This document shows, piece by piece, positions 26,457-34,698 of a stretch of 64,000 bases of DNA. A program made the translations under genes and the position numbers. Positions within the stretch are counted from its first letter, which is position 1. Every line of letters starts with the position of its first letter. Source of the DNA: Dysosmobacter segnis. GTDB lineage: Bacteria; Bacillota; Clostridia; Oscillospirales; Oscillospiraceae. The stretch spans positions 1-64,000 of the forward strand of contig NZ_JACOQI010000009.1 of NCBI RefSeq assembly GCF_014297285.1. The letters are read 5' to 3'. The notes beneath the pieces are model-generated. The model saw only the letters and a list, made by a program, of their open reading frames with translations, was not told the DNA's origin and did not search any database.

Positions 26457-26760
26457 CTAAAGCACAATATCGGTATTTTTATTATATCGATTCGCCCACG
26501 TTTTAGCAAGGGCCTCACCAAGCAGCACTTCAAGAGCGTTAGGACTGCTCGCATATAAAGCCGCTCCTTCCATACCAATGACAAGGTCGGTACCGCTGCC
26601 GGTATAGGTTTTGATCGCTCCGTCATAGTCCAACGCCACATCGTCGAGAGATAGGATGCTAAGGGCATTGCTGTTACTGTTCGGCTTGCAAGCCTTAGAG
26701 CAACGCAAATTGACAGACCTAAGATTGTATTCCCTGCGCAGTTTCTTCTTTAGCGCGGAA
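26457..26760 (-). pseudogene. Unrecognised gene remnant
   Basis: The minus-strand frame ending at 26457 contains SLDDVALDYDGAIKTY and GMEGAALYASSPNALEVLLG, which look like real protein sequence. Upstream the frame runs into an inverted repeat and low-quality sequence, so the 5' end is lost. Function unknown. Confidence 0.3.
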
Positions 26761-26793
26761 ATAAGTGTTGGTTTCGGCACTTGTTTGAATGCT

Positions 26794-26855
26794 GATATGC
26801 TCCCTCCATGAGAGACAGTGAAAAAACAAACTGCCAAACATGGAGGGAGCATATC
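26794..26855. repeat. 17-base perfect inverted repeat
   Basis: GATATGCTCCCTCCATG (26794-26810) and its exact complement CATGGAGGGAGCATATC (26839-26855) enclose 28 bases. One arm recurs at 15328-15344, also followed by CCGGGGCGG-like sequence. It may be the end of a small mobile or regulatory repeat. 26856-27190 has no gene that I can support. Confidence 0.6.
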
Positions 26856-27190
26856 AATTCCCCGGCGGGGCGGCTTTTCGCTGTCTGTGGGCAAATATGT
26901 GGTCAAAGGGGTGCGGTGCAAAAAGGAATGCTTAGATTTGTGCTGTAAATACACCTGTTTGCGGCATATTTGGCAATATGCAGGGGGAATAATCCACAGA
27001 AATCTCGGGTGCGCTCAGTTGCGCTGGCAGAACCAAAGAAGAACGCCTCCGGCAGCGCAAAAATTGTGCCGCCATAGACAAAGATAGGGCATCCCCTTCA
27101 AATGATAACTTTTTGATAACAGTTCGTTTTTTTGGTAGCTTTCCTCTGCTGTTTACGGTATGGTTTGCCGTTACAAAGGAGGTTATCCAA

Positions 27191-27268
27191 ATGGATAAGG
27201 ATAGTTTAGCACATAGTAACCACAAAAGAATACACCTGTGTCTTTGCTTTTATGTTTCAGAATGGTAA
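27191..27268 (+). pseudogene. Possible 5' remnant of an IS200/IS605 transposase
   Basis: A strong AAAGGAGGTTATCCAA ribosome site leads a 25-codon frame beginning MDKDSLAHS, the usual opening of IS200-type TnpA. The similarity then ends and a stop follows. Too short to be sure. Confidence 0.3.
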
Positions 27269-28242
27269 GCTCCTCTTATATTCGCTCGGAGTGCATCCAA
27301 ACTTTTTTCGGAAGGCGTCGCTGAAATGGCTGATGTTGCTGTACCCCACCAACCCTGCTATGTCTTTCACCCGAGCGTCGGGCGCAGACAACAGTTCGCA
27401 GGCGTGCTCCATGCGGCGATTTAACATATATTGATATATGGTGATTCCATAGTGCTTTCGAAATATCTCACGGAGTTTGGATTCACACATAAAGTGCTGT
27501 TTGGAGAGCTCCGCGATGGTCACGGGTTCCAGAAATCCCTCATCTATCTGTCGCCTGACCCGAAGTAGCGCCTCGCTATCCGCCCAGCTCAACGACCCCT
27601 TCACAGCGACAGAATTCTGATCCATCATCTCGTTCGCAAAGGCTGCAACAAGTTCCAGTATCTTTCCTTCTTGATACAATGACTTTGCACAGCCATTATA
27701 GTTACACTGCAATATCTGGCGTATTGTGGCTTCTATGGTAGCGGTGATTCTATGTTTTGGTGGAGTTTTACCCCCGTTAAAGGCGGTGCAAGCCTTTTTC
27801 TTCTGCAAGCCATCCATCACAGACCGAAACCGACAGGGATGCAGGTTCAGCCCGACGCCTATATATCTCCGCCCTGCCTCATAGATATTTTCCGCATCAA
27901 ACAGACCGCTGCCGTATACGCAGCAATCTCCCTTTTCCAACAACGTTTTTTGGTTTCTGCCCGAAGACTTCCACTCCAATGCGTCGGAAAGAGAGAAAAC
28001 GACGGAAAAAGAATCCTTATACACTTGCTCCGCAATACTGTGTCCCTGTAAAACATTACATCGCAGATGTACATCTCGATATTGGGGCACGGTGAAATAT
28101 AGCGGAAATATCCTTCTCCAATATCGCTTGGCAAAGCAACCTGATTGTCTTTCATAATACCACAAAGCTGCTGCATTGCGGGGGAGAAAAAGTCGCTGCG
28201 ATCCGTTTGCCCATGAAGAAAATCATATTGTGCTTCTTGCAT
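27257..28242 (-). pseudogene. AraC-family regulator, interrupted by a frameshift
   Basis: The ATG at 28242 follows GGAGGGAGCC. The first frame gives a PchR-like N terminus (about 65 residues, to EMYICDVMFYRDTV). The reading then continues in another frame as VYKDSFSVVFSLSDALEWK and on to the C-terminal two-helix-turn-helix domain (TIAELSKQHFMCESKLREIF and KDIAGLVGYSNISHFSDAF). One base change near 28,040-28,065 would restore about 325 aa. PchR-type members respond to iron siderophores. A GGTTAG-N6-CTAACC operator lies 80 bases upstream, which supports iron or metal control. Confidence 0.75.
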
Positions 28243-28320
28243 ACCAGGCTCCCTCCTCCGACACATGATTAGACACTTTTATGCAAATTGGCCTATTCCA
28301 CCTTTCCAGTTCTGCACGCT

Positions 28321-28375
28321 GGTTAGCCTACTCTAACCAGTGGATGAAAGAAAAGGCAGCCTGCCTGTACGCAGT
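28321..28375 (-). promoter_or_regulatory. Operator copy 1 (GGTTAG-N6-CTAACC) with decayed hairpin
   Basis: 28321-28338 is GGTTAG-CCTACT-CTAACC. It is followed by AAAAGGCAGCC...TTTGCCT, a worn version of the terminator seen beside operator copy 3 at 33539. The half sites resemble those of DtxR/IdeR-type metal regulators. Confidence 0.5.
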
Positions 28376-28768
28376 TTGCCTCAAATCCGACGGCACAGTA
28401 CCTATAAAAAATATTTTACCATAAGCGCGCAGGGATTTCAATGAAGAACACCAGGCATTCCTGCTTTTCCTGCGAATTCTCCGTTTGCCCAATGTCATCC
28501 GTGTGCCGAGAGGGAAGGTCTCAGTACTTTCAGCGAAATATTCAATCGATTCAAACACGTTTTCTTATTCGGTTTTACAGCTACTCAACATAGAGACTCT
28601 CTGTTCACCTGTCTTGGGTGCTTGAGCATATTCTTTTTCAAAGCATCGCTATACAGCGCAAGGTAGGAACACCGCAAGAGGTATCCCTGCCTTTTCGGAT
28701 AGGCTGTTTGGCAAACGCAAACCACGCAATCTGCCGCTAAAGTTACCGTCAGCGGCGGGCATCATTTT
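28376..28768. other. Stretch without a supported gene
   Basis: Short open frames on both strands (for example a Cys-rich 50-codon plus-strand frame from 28441) have no ribosome site or recognisable family. The sequence looks like worn coding debris between the AraC gene and flavodoxin. Confidence 0.4.
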
Positions 28769-29191
28769 TCATTCCACCAACGCCTTACCCAAGGCGCGGC
28801 AGGCTTCAAGCGCCGCGTCGTCGGGCGTCTCCGTGCAGATCACGCTCTCGCAAACGAGGTTCACCCCTGCGCTGTCACAGTCACTCTCCCAGGTGCGCAT
28901 CCACTCGCCGTCGCCCCAGCCGTAGGAGCCGAACAGCGCCGCGCGCTTGCCGCCGAGGCTGTGCTTGCAGGCATCGAACATGGGCTGGAACTCCATTTCC
29001 TCCAGCACCTCGCTGCCCATGGCGGGGCAGCCGAAGGCGATGGCGTCGTAGGTGTTCAGATCGCCGGGCTGTACCTCGGCGGGCGTGAGAAGCACAGCCT
29101 CCACGCCCGCGGCGGTCATGCCCTCGGCAACGGCATGCGCCATCGCCTCCGTATTGCCCGTACCGCTCCAGTAAATAACAGCAGTTTTCAT
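28769..29191 (-). CDS. Flavodoxin
   Basis: 140 aa. The N-terminal WSGTGNTEAMA is the FMN-phosphate loop, and FGCPAMGSEVLEE and FGSYGWGDGEWM are the isoalloxazine loops. It is a low-potential electron carrier that can replace ferredoxin when iron is scarce. AAAGGAATT precedes the ATG at 29191. A truncated DUF3793 gene lies just upstream on the same strand, behind operator copy 2; flavodoxin and DUF3793 genes often travel with iron-uptake genes. Confidence 0.92.
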   Translation of the reverse strand: MKTAVIYWSGTGNTEAMAHAVAEGMTAAGVEAVLLTPAEVQPGDLNTYDAIAFGCPAMGSEVLEEMEFQPMFDACKHSLGGKRAALFGSYGWGDGEWMRTWESDCDSAGVNLVCESVICTETPDDAALEACRALGKALVE

Positions 29192-29227
29192 GTTTGTCAA
29201 TTCCTTTCTTTTGATGAGTTTATATGA

Positions 29228-29480
29228 TCAAACCGCGACGGCAAGCTGCTCCAGCTTCGAGCCGCTTTGCCAGAGTGCGCAGTAGATCTCCGTACATTTT
29301 TTGTATTTTGCGAACAGTGAGCGCGCCTTTCCCTCGTCGCCGTAGACCTTCCAGGGCCCCGTGCACTTGAAATTGTTCGCGCGGTGGTCGATGAAGCCCT
29401 TCACATCCTCCGGCGGGTAGCTGAGAAACAGCCCCACCTCGTGCGGAAACTCTCCGCTCTCGTCTCCTTTGAATGTTTGC
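29228..29480 (-). pseudogene. DUF3793 family protein, 5' truncated
   Basis: The frame encodes the C-terminal half of a DUF3793 protein (FPHEVGLFLSYPPEDVKGFI, then CTGPWKVYGDEGKA and ALWQSGSKLEQLAVAV). About half the family length is missing at the N terminus. At 29482 it is replaced by operator copy 2 and a hairpin. The open frame to 29584 is therefore a fusion with intergenic sequence. Confidence 0.7.
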
Positions 29481-29481
29481 C

Positions 29482-29538
29482 GGTTAGCATACTCTAACCA
29501 TATAGCCCTTGAGAAGCCGCCCGTAGGCGGCTCTTCAA
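29482..29538 (-). promoter_or_regulatory. Operator copy 2 (GGTTAG-N6-CTAACC) and hairpin
   Basis: 29482-29499 is GGTTAG-CATACT-CTAACC. Next to it (29511-29538) is a hairpin with stem AAGCCGCC-CGTA-GGCGGCT. The operator points at the truncated DUF3793 and flavodoxin genes. Confidence 0.5.
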
Positions 29539-29628
29539 AGATCACCGCCTGCCGCCGCGCCCCAATGCCATGGTTCTCTACCAAGTAAGCCTCGGATGCA
29601 GACCAGAATTGCTGACGTCATCGCCGCC

Positions 29629-30420
29629 TTACTTTCTTCCCAGCAGCAATGTCGAGCCGCGAAGCATCAGGCGTTTGGCCTCCTTTGGTGTCATGAAGCT
29701 GCCGTCGGTCGTGTCGATCAGCTCCACGCGCTCATAGCCCATATCCCTGAGCTTTTGGACAAATGCCTGCATATCGCCGTATCTACCGGGCGACATCAGG
29801 TCATGGATGGCATATGTTCCACCCTTTTTCAGAACCCGCAGTGTTTCCAGCAGAAGTGCCTGCTTGTCTGCCCCTGTAATATTGTGATAGACATAGTTGC
29901 TGGTCACTGCGTCGAAGCTCTCGTCGGGGAAATCCAGCTTCACGGCGTTTCCGCGCCGGAACGAAGCGTTTTTCACGCCCGCAGCAGCGGCGTTTTTTTC
30001 GCACAGCGGCAGACTGAAGGAGGCATATTCCTTGCCCCAGCGGTCAATGCCGACCATTTTCCCCTGCGGATTGCGCTTTGCGCAGGCAATGGTCAGCGCA
30101 CCGCTGCCGCAGCCGATATCCAGTCCCACGCCGCCCTCCGGTAGTGTGATCTGCTCCGCCGTGCCGTCAATGAGCTGCTTTGAGAGCTTGCGTTCGCCGT
30201 CATAGGAAAAGCTCCGATAGGCATACACGCACCACACGGTGTACTTTGCACAGACGACAAAGGCGATGCCGAATACCACGCTTAGCACGATGCGCAGCTT
30301 TCCGCTCACACCGATGCCGAATACGCCGAAAACGAGCAGCAGCGCAAGCGACAGCATCGTTCCCGCGATGAGCGAAAACAGCATTCCCTTGGGGATCCAG
30401 TTTTTGTAGTCAGGCTTCAT
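29629..30420 (-). CDS. Membrane-anchored class I SAM methyltransferase
   Basis: 263 aa. Two N-terminal membrane segments (about residues 12-35 and 42-65) precede a Rossmann methyltransferase domain with motif I GLDIGCGSGALTIA and motif post-I VGIDRWG. The substrate is unknown. It is one of three methyltransferases in this segment. AAAGGAGTCCCAAGA precedes the start. Confidence 0.88.
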   Translation of the reverse strand: MKPDYKNWIPKGMLFSLIAGTMLSLALLLVFGVFGIGVSGKLRIVLSVVFGIAFVVCAKYTVWCVYAYRSFSYDGERKLSKQLIDGTAEQITLPEGGVGLDIGCGSGALTIACAKRNPQGKMVGIDRWGKEYASFSLPLCEKNAAAAGVKNASFRRGNAVKLDFPDESFDAVTSNYVYHNITGADKQALLLETLRVLKKGGTYAIHDLMSPGRYGDMQAFVQKLRDMGYERVELIDTTDGSFMTPKEAKRLMLRGSTLLLGRK

Positions 30421-30574
30421 TCTTGGGACTCCTTTCTTTTCTAACGGTCTTCATGCGAAAATCTCAGCGGTCGTCACCACGTCCCGGCGTTTTCATTCGA
30501 TGCCAAATGAGCTTCGGATGCAGACCGGCGTAGCTGATGTCGTCGCTGTCGCAAAAGCAACGGCACCTCCGCGC

Positions 30575-31351
30575 CTATCCCAGCGCCACATCCAGCGTCA
30601 TCATCACGCTGAAGCCGGCTGCAAAGAAAATCGTGCCGATATTGGAGTGCTTTCCCTGCGACATTTCGGGAATCAGCTCCTCCACCACAACGTAGAGCAT
30701 GGCGCCCGCGGCAAAACTCAGAAAATACGGCAGTGCCGGGATCACGAGCTGTGCCGCAAGAATCGTCAGCACCGCTCCGACAGGCTCCACCACGCCGGAG
30801 AGCACGCCGCCGAGAAACGCTCGGCCCTTGCGTTTCCCCTCCGCCCGGAGCAGCATGGAGATGATCGCACCCTCGGGAAAATTCTGAATGGCGATGCCAA
30901 GGGACAGGACAAGCGCGCTTGCCGCTGTGATCTGCGTGTTCCCTGCGAGGAAGCCCGCGTACATGACGCCCACCGCCATTCCCTCCGGGATGTTGTGTAG
31001 GGTCACTGCCAGCACCATCATGGTGGTGCGCCCGAGATTGCTTTTCGGACCCTCGGCCTGTTCACTTCCCACATGAAGATGGGGAATCAAACGGTCAAGC
31101 AGGAGCAAAAACAGCACGCCGACCCAAAATCCGATAAAGGCGGGGAGAAAGGACAGCTTCCCCATATCCTCCGACTGCTCAATGGCGGGGATCAGCAAGC
31201 TCCAGATGGACGCTGCCACCATCACCCCGGCGGCGAAGCCCGCGAGTGAACGCTGCACCAGATCACCGAGGGATTTTTTCATAAAGAACACGCAGGCCGA
31301 GCCCAGTGCTGTGCCGAGAAAGGGAATTAGTATTCCGAGAAAAGTTTCCAT
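30575..31351 (-). CDS. ZIP-family metal transporter
   Basis: 258 aa with about eight membrane segments. The metal-site helices HNIPEGMAVG (segment 4) and QNFPEGAI (segment 5) are intact, as is a His-containing loop (LIPHLHVG). It imports zinc, iron or manganese. The ATG at 31351 is chosen over an in-frame GTG nine bases earlier because GGCGGTGAG lies in front of it. The metal theme fits the ferritin, Fur and operator sequences nearby. Confidence 0.92.
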   Translation of the reverse strand: METFLGILIPFLGTALGSACVFFMKKSLGDLVQRSLAGFAAGVMVAASIWSLLIPAIEQSEDMGKLSFLPAFIGFWVGVLFLLLLDRLIPHLHVGSEQAEGPKSNLGRTTMMVLAVTLHNIPEGMAVGVMYAGFLAGNTQITAASALVLSLGIAIQNFPEGAIISMLLRAEGKRKGRAFLGGVLSGVVEPVGAVLTILAAQLVIPALPYFLSFAAGAMLYVVVEELIPEMSQGKHSNIGTIFFAAGFSVMMTLDVALG

Positions 31352-31377
31352 TTGTCTCACCGCCTTTGCGTTAATTG

Positions 31378-32079
31378 TTATTTATTTTTCCGAAATCCGG
31401 CCTCGTCCCGGTATTCGGGATGTTCCTTTAAGTATGGGTCTTTGTCGCCGCAGATGGTATAGTCGCATCGGCAGCCGTCCACGCAGGTGGTCGTCCGCAC
31501 CAGCCTTGCGTGGAGCAGCTCCATAGATGCATAGTCCACATTGCACAAGGCGGGCATGATATCCGTAAGACCGTGCCGGATAGCAAACTCCGCTGCCGGA
31601 CACGATGTAAATTCATAATAAATAGGCTTATCGGTTTCATAAGGCGCAACCGACATCTCGTAATCGTGCCATTTGTCGCAGCCGCTTTTCGCACGAACAA
31701 ACGCTCTGTACATCAGCTTCCTCCAGAACGGCTTGTTGCAGTTCACAAACCGCAGCCTGCGGAAGGTCGGAAGAATCAGATTTTCCTCCATCTCTTCGAT
31801 TTCGCAGAACGAAGTAACTGCTTTGCAGACCACATAATAGCTCATGATGGCGATGCAGTCGTAGGTGCCGCCTACGCCGTTGTGGAAGTTCTTTTTGCCG
31901 CCCAAGTCGGTGCGCCAGTCGGAGAGAAAGTCCGCATACTGCCGCTGTACCTGTTCCCATATCGTCTCCCGCTCTACCGCATGATAGTGCAGGGCGATTT
32001 TTGCCCGTATCTCCTTCTTGCAGGGCCTGGAATACAGCACGTGGTAGCTGCGGTCGAATTGCAAAGCATTGTCCTTCAT
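31378..32079 (-). CDS. L-2-amino-thiazoline-4-carboxylic acid hydrolase family protein
   Basis: 233 aa. The C-terminal half has the family signature (LVRTTTCVDGCRCDYTICGD; DYASMELLHARL). Family members include the ATC hydrolase of cysteine synthesis, but most clostridial members sit beside methyltransferases and have unknown roles. It lies 26 bases after the ZIP gene in map order and 15 bases below the methyltransferase at 32095, on the same strand, so an operon is likely. Confidence 0.8.
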   Translation of the reverse strand: MKDNALQFDRSYHVLYSRPCKKEIRAKIALHYHAVERETIWEQVQRQYADFLSDWRTDLGGKKNFHNGVGGTYDCIAIMSYYVVCKAVTSFCEIEEMEENLILPTFRRLRFVNCNKPFWRKLMYRAFVRAKSGCDKWHDYEMSVAPYETDKPIYYEFTSCPAAEFAIRHGLTDIMPALCNVDYASMELLHARLVRTTTCVDGCRCDYTICGDKDPYLKEHPEYRDEAGFRKNK

Positions 32080-32094
32080 CTGGCTGCTTCTCCC

Positions 32095-32700
32095 TTATTT
32101 CCGCGCCGTGACGCAAAGCCAGCCCTTCTTTTTGTGGATCTGCACCTCGTGAAAGCCCACCTGCTCCAGATATGCTTTCAGCTGGGTGTCCTTGTAAATG
32201 GTCATGCCGCCGATGATCTCTGTCCACTTCTCGTCCTTGTCTGTGTCGCCATTGCTTTCGTTGCAGATGAGAAATGTCCCTCCGGGCTTCAGCACCCGGG
32301 AAACCTCCCGGAAGCACCGGGGCAGATCAGGCCAGAAATAGACAGTTTCAAAGGCTGTGACCGCATCGAACCAGTTGTCAGCAAACATCATATCCGCCAC
32401 GCTGCCTTGCAGAACGGCGCAGCGCCCCTCCGCGATGGCGGCCTCGTTGACCTTTTTCGACTTCTCCACGCTGACGGGCGAATAGTCGATGCCCTTGATG
32501 ATAGCCTGCGGGTATTTTTTCAGCAGCCGTCGGATGTTCGCCCCGCCGCCGCAGCCGCAGTCCAGCACCTTGGTGTCCGGCGCGGCATTCAGAAATTGGA
32601 GCCCCCACCGGGCCACGGCGCTGTGCCCGACATTCATCATGGCGACCATAATTTTCCCGCCAAAGCCCACGGGCTTGCGGGTGTTTTCAAAGAATGACAT
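32095..32700 (-). CDS. Class I SAM-dependent methyltransferase
   Basis: 201 aa. Motif I VLDCGCGGGANIRRLL (about residues 38-53), post-I KGIDYSPVSV, and DAVTAFETVYFW. It is a UbiE/COQ5-like small-molecule methyltransferase; the substrate is unknown. One base separates it from the methyltransferase at 32702. Confidence 0.9.
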   Translation of the reverse strand: MSFFENTRKPVGFGGKIMVAMMNVGHSAVARWGLQFLNAAPDTKVLDCGCGGGANIRRLLKKYPQAIIKGIDYSPVSVEKSKKVNEAAIAEGRCAVLQGSVADMMFADNWFDAVTAFETVYFWPDLPRCFREVSRVLKPGGTFLICNESNGDTDKDEKWTEIIGGMTIYKDTQLKAYLEQVGFHEVQIHKKKGWLCVTARK

Positions 32701-32701
32701 A

Positions 32702-33316
32702 TCACACCTCCATTTTTACACACTCGGCATAGGTCAGCGGGAACGAGGCTTTCAGGACAGCGCTTTTCCGCACCGTCCAGCCGTTCTGCCGCAGGAAGCA
32801 CAGGTATTCCTCGCTCGCCCACTTGCTGTGGAGAGGAAATCCTGCCAGCTTCATGAAAAATGCCTTTACCTTGCCGGAAAACGAGTTTCCTGCGTGGGTG
32901 AAGGTGGGTGCGATGAGCACGCCGCCGTCCTTTAGTACCCGACGGATCTCGTCAAGGGCCTTCTCCGGCTGCGGCACGATGTGCAGTGCGTTGGATACGA
33001 TCACCACATCGAAGGACTTGTCCGCATAGGGCAGGCGGAACATATCCTGCACGGAAAAATGCAGCTTTGCAGATTGATTATCCCGCTTTGCTTCAAGAAT
33101 CATCTCTGCGGAGGCGTCCGTCGCCTCGATGTGCGCCGCCGCGTTTACGATGTGCTTTGCAATCAGCCCCGTGCCGGTGGCAAGCTCCAGCACTGTTTTT
33201 GCTTTCACCACCGGCCGGATCAGCGCATACATCTCCTCATACGCCGCCCGGTCCTTTCGCATAAAGCGGTCGTACCGACCGGCATTTCTGTCCCAAAAGT
33301 TCCTATGATTTCTCAT
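32702..33316 (-). CDS. Class I SAM-dependent methyltransferase
   Basis: 204 aa. The opening NFWDRNAGRYDRFM and motif I VLELATGTGLIAKHI are typical of the phospholipid/menaquinone methyltransferase group. The start at 33316 follows GAGGAGAATGACAGCC. The longer frame to 33508 reads antisense of a different remnant and is rejected. It is the first gene of the methyltransferase - methyltransferase - ATC hydrolase - ZIP run behind operator copy 3. Confidence 0.9.
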   Translation of the reverse strand: MRNHRNFWDRNAGRYDRFMRKDRAAYEEMYALIRPVVKAKTVLELATGTGLIAKHIVNAAAHIEATDASAEMILEAKRDNQSAKLHFSVQDMFRLPYADKSFDVVIVSNALHIVPQPEKALDEIRRVLKDGGVLIAPTFTHAGNSFSGKVKAFFMKLAGFPLHSKWASEEYLCFLRQNGWTVRKSAVLKASFPLTYAECVKMEV

Positions 33317-33330
33317 GGCTGTCATTCTCC

Positions 33331-33490
33331 TCATGGCGGGCATCTGTCCCGCCGCTCTCTGGCGTATTCCAGCAGTGCATTGCACGCCGGACAAAGCGCC
33401 TCGCCCCTTGTCCCATGCACGCCCCAACAATACCGGCGCACCATGAGGGTAACGGTTTCGATCTCCTTTTCCTTGTTTAAGTTCTGAAGT
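33331..33490 (-). pseudogene. YgbA (nitrous oxide-stimulated promoter) family protein, 3' truncated
   Basis: The minus-strand frame reads EIETVTLMVRRYCWGVHGT, then CPACNALLEYARERRDRCP and a stop at 33331. This matches the N-terminal half of YgbA-family proteins (CxxC zinc-like motif, LLEYA). The C-terminal half with further Cys residues is gone, and no good start codon is left. It overlaps the ribosome site of the methyltransferase at 33316. Confidence 0.7.
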
Positions 33491-33508
33491 CCTTTCTGTT
33501 TTATACAC

Positions 33509-33572
33509 AGTTAGTCTCCTCTAACCGCCTGGTGGAAGAAAAGGCAGGCCACCTGTATGCAGTCTGCCTTTT
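33509..33572 (-). promoter_or_regulatory. Operator copy 3 and ferritin terminator
   Basis: 33509-33526 is AGTTAG-TCTCCT-CTAACC, upstream of the YgbA remnant and methyltransferase run. 33539-33572 is a terminator for ferritin (AAAAGGCAG paired with CTGCCTTTT). The whole 60-base block resembles 28321-28375. Confidence 0.55.
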
Positions 33573-33604
33573 GCCTGATGCGAAAGCCCGCAGACGCGCG
33601 GGGC

Positions 33605-34114
33605 TTACAGCACCAGCGAGGGCGCGGTGTAGACCCGTGCCTTCAGCTCGCTGTTGAGCATATACAGCCCCTTGCTGTCACCGCCGAACAGCTCCATCTT
33701 GGTGATGAGGTCGGCGGCGTTCTTCTCCTCCTCGCCCTGCTCCTTAATGAACCAGTCCAGCATTTGCATGGCGCGGAAGTCCCTGACCTCGTATGCGGCG
33801 GCGTAGATGGCGTCTATGCTGGCAGTGACCAGCTTCTCATGCTCCAGCGCCTTTTTCAGCGGGGTCATGTGGTCGCCTCGTTCCCACTCCGGCCTTGCGA
33901 TGGCCTCAAAGGTGACGCCCTCGCCGTTGTTCTGCAAATACTGATAGAACAGCATGGCGTGATCCCGTTCCTCCTGCGCCTGTACCCGGTACCAGTTCTC
34001 AAAGCCGTCTAAGCCCACGGAGGCGTAGTAATTTGCAAAATCCAGATACAGATAGGCGGAGTAGAACTCCTTGTTGATCTGCTCGTTGAGCAGCTTAGAT
34101 ACGTTAGCGTTCAT
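33605..34114 (-). CDS. ftnA: Ferritin
   Basis: 169 aa non-haem ferritin. Ferroxidase ligands are visible: Glu in NKEFYSAYLYLDFA (residue about 17), E-x-x-H in QAQEERDHAMLFYQ (about 50-53), the Glu at about 94 and the Gln/Glu in FIKEQGEEEKN (about 127-131). It oxidises Fe2+ and stores iron, which limits Fenton chemistry. It overlaps the Fur-type regulator by four bases, so the two are co-transcribed and iron or peroxide control is direct. Confidence 0.93.
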   Translation of the reverse strand: MNANVSKLLNEQINKEFYSAYLYLDFANYYASVGLDGFENWYRVQAQEERDHAMLFYQYLQNNGEGVTFEAIARPEWERGDHMTPLKKALEHEKLVTASIDAIYAAAYEVRDFRAMQMLDWFIKEQGEEEKNAADLITKMELFGGDSKGLYMLNSELKARVYTAPSLVL

Positions 34115-34500
34115 TGGGCTCCTCCTTCAGTGTTGTTTTCTTCCTGTTCCCTGCAATCGGGACAGATATACCGGATTTTAAGATCATACGAGAGGATCTC
34201 CCGTCCCAGCGCGTGCTCGATCCGGCTCTGCATATCCGGCAGGTGAACGTCCGCGATTTTCCCGCACCAGCTGCAAATCAAGTGATCGTGCCGTTCCGTT
34301 CGGTCGTACCGGTCCGGCGAACCCGACTCGGTGATGCGGTGCAGCAGACCCTCCCCCGCCAAGGCGTTCAGATGTTTATACACGGTGCCAATGGCGATGC
34401 TGGGATGCTCCCTTTTCATCTCCAGGAACACCTGCTCCGCCGTGGGATGCTGCTGCAGCTCCGTTACGGCGGCCAATATCTCCTCTGCGTATTTTGGCAT
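34111..34500 (-). CDS. Fur/PerR-family repressor
   Basis: 129 aa. Winged helix (PTAEQVFLEMKREHPSIAIGTVYKHLNAL), regulatory metal ligands in ERHDHLICSWC, and structural zinc Cys pairs CSWC and CPDC. The pairing with ferritin and the missing Fur-type extra His cluster suggest a PerR-like peroxide sensor, but Fur cannot be excluded. It probably represses its own operon through the palindrome at 34521. Confidence 0.9.
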   Translation of the reverse strand: MPKYAEEILAAVTELQQHPTAEQVFLEMKREHPSIAIGTVYKHLNALAGEGLLHRITESGSPDRYDRTERHDHLICSWCGKIADVHLPDMQSRIEHALGREILSYDLKIRYICPDCREQEENNTEGGAQ

Positions 34501-34520
34501 ACTGCCAACCCTCCAACTAC

Positions 34521-34575
34521 AAGAATAAGTCTTATTCTTTTGCTTTTATTATACCTATATTTTTTTCTCTGTCAA
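34521..34575 (-). promoter_or_regulatory. Promoter and Fur/PerR operator of the fur-ferritin operon
   Basis: On the minus strand TTGACA (34575-34570), a 16-base spacer and TATAAT (34553-34548). At the expected transcription start lies a perfect 9+1+9 palindrome AAGAATAAG-T-CTTATTCTT (34521-34539), of PerR/Fur-box length and composition. Confidence 0.75.
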
Positions 34576-34618
34576 CAACCACAAAAGGCTTGTGCCCCAA
34601 AAGCTGCCCCGAAGTACC

Positions 34619-34680
34619 TTGACAGTTTTAACTGTATCTGTTATAATCACAGTATAAACTGTATCAGCGATAAGCACAAA
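34619..34680 (+). promoter_or_regulatory. Promoter of the rhodanese-Rrf2-thioredoxin operon
   Basis: TTGACA (34619-34624), a 17-base spacer and TATAAT (34642-34647). AACTGTAT occurs in the spacer and again just downstream of the -10 box, with ACAGT between, forming overlapping direct and inverted repeats that could bind the Rrf2 regulator encoded in the operon. Confidence 0.75.
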
Positions 34681-34698
34681 TGTTTTGGAGGTGTATTT

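Noticed and set aside
28328..28558. 76-codon minus-strand frame next to flavodoxin
   Set aside because: It begins or ends inside the operator-hairpin block and has no ribosome site.
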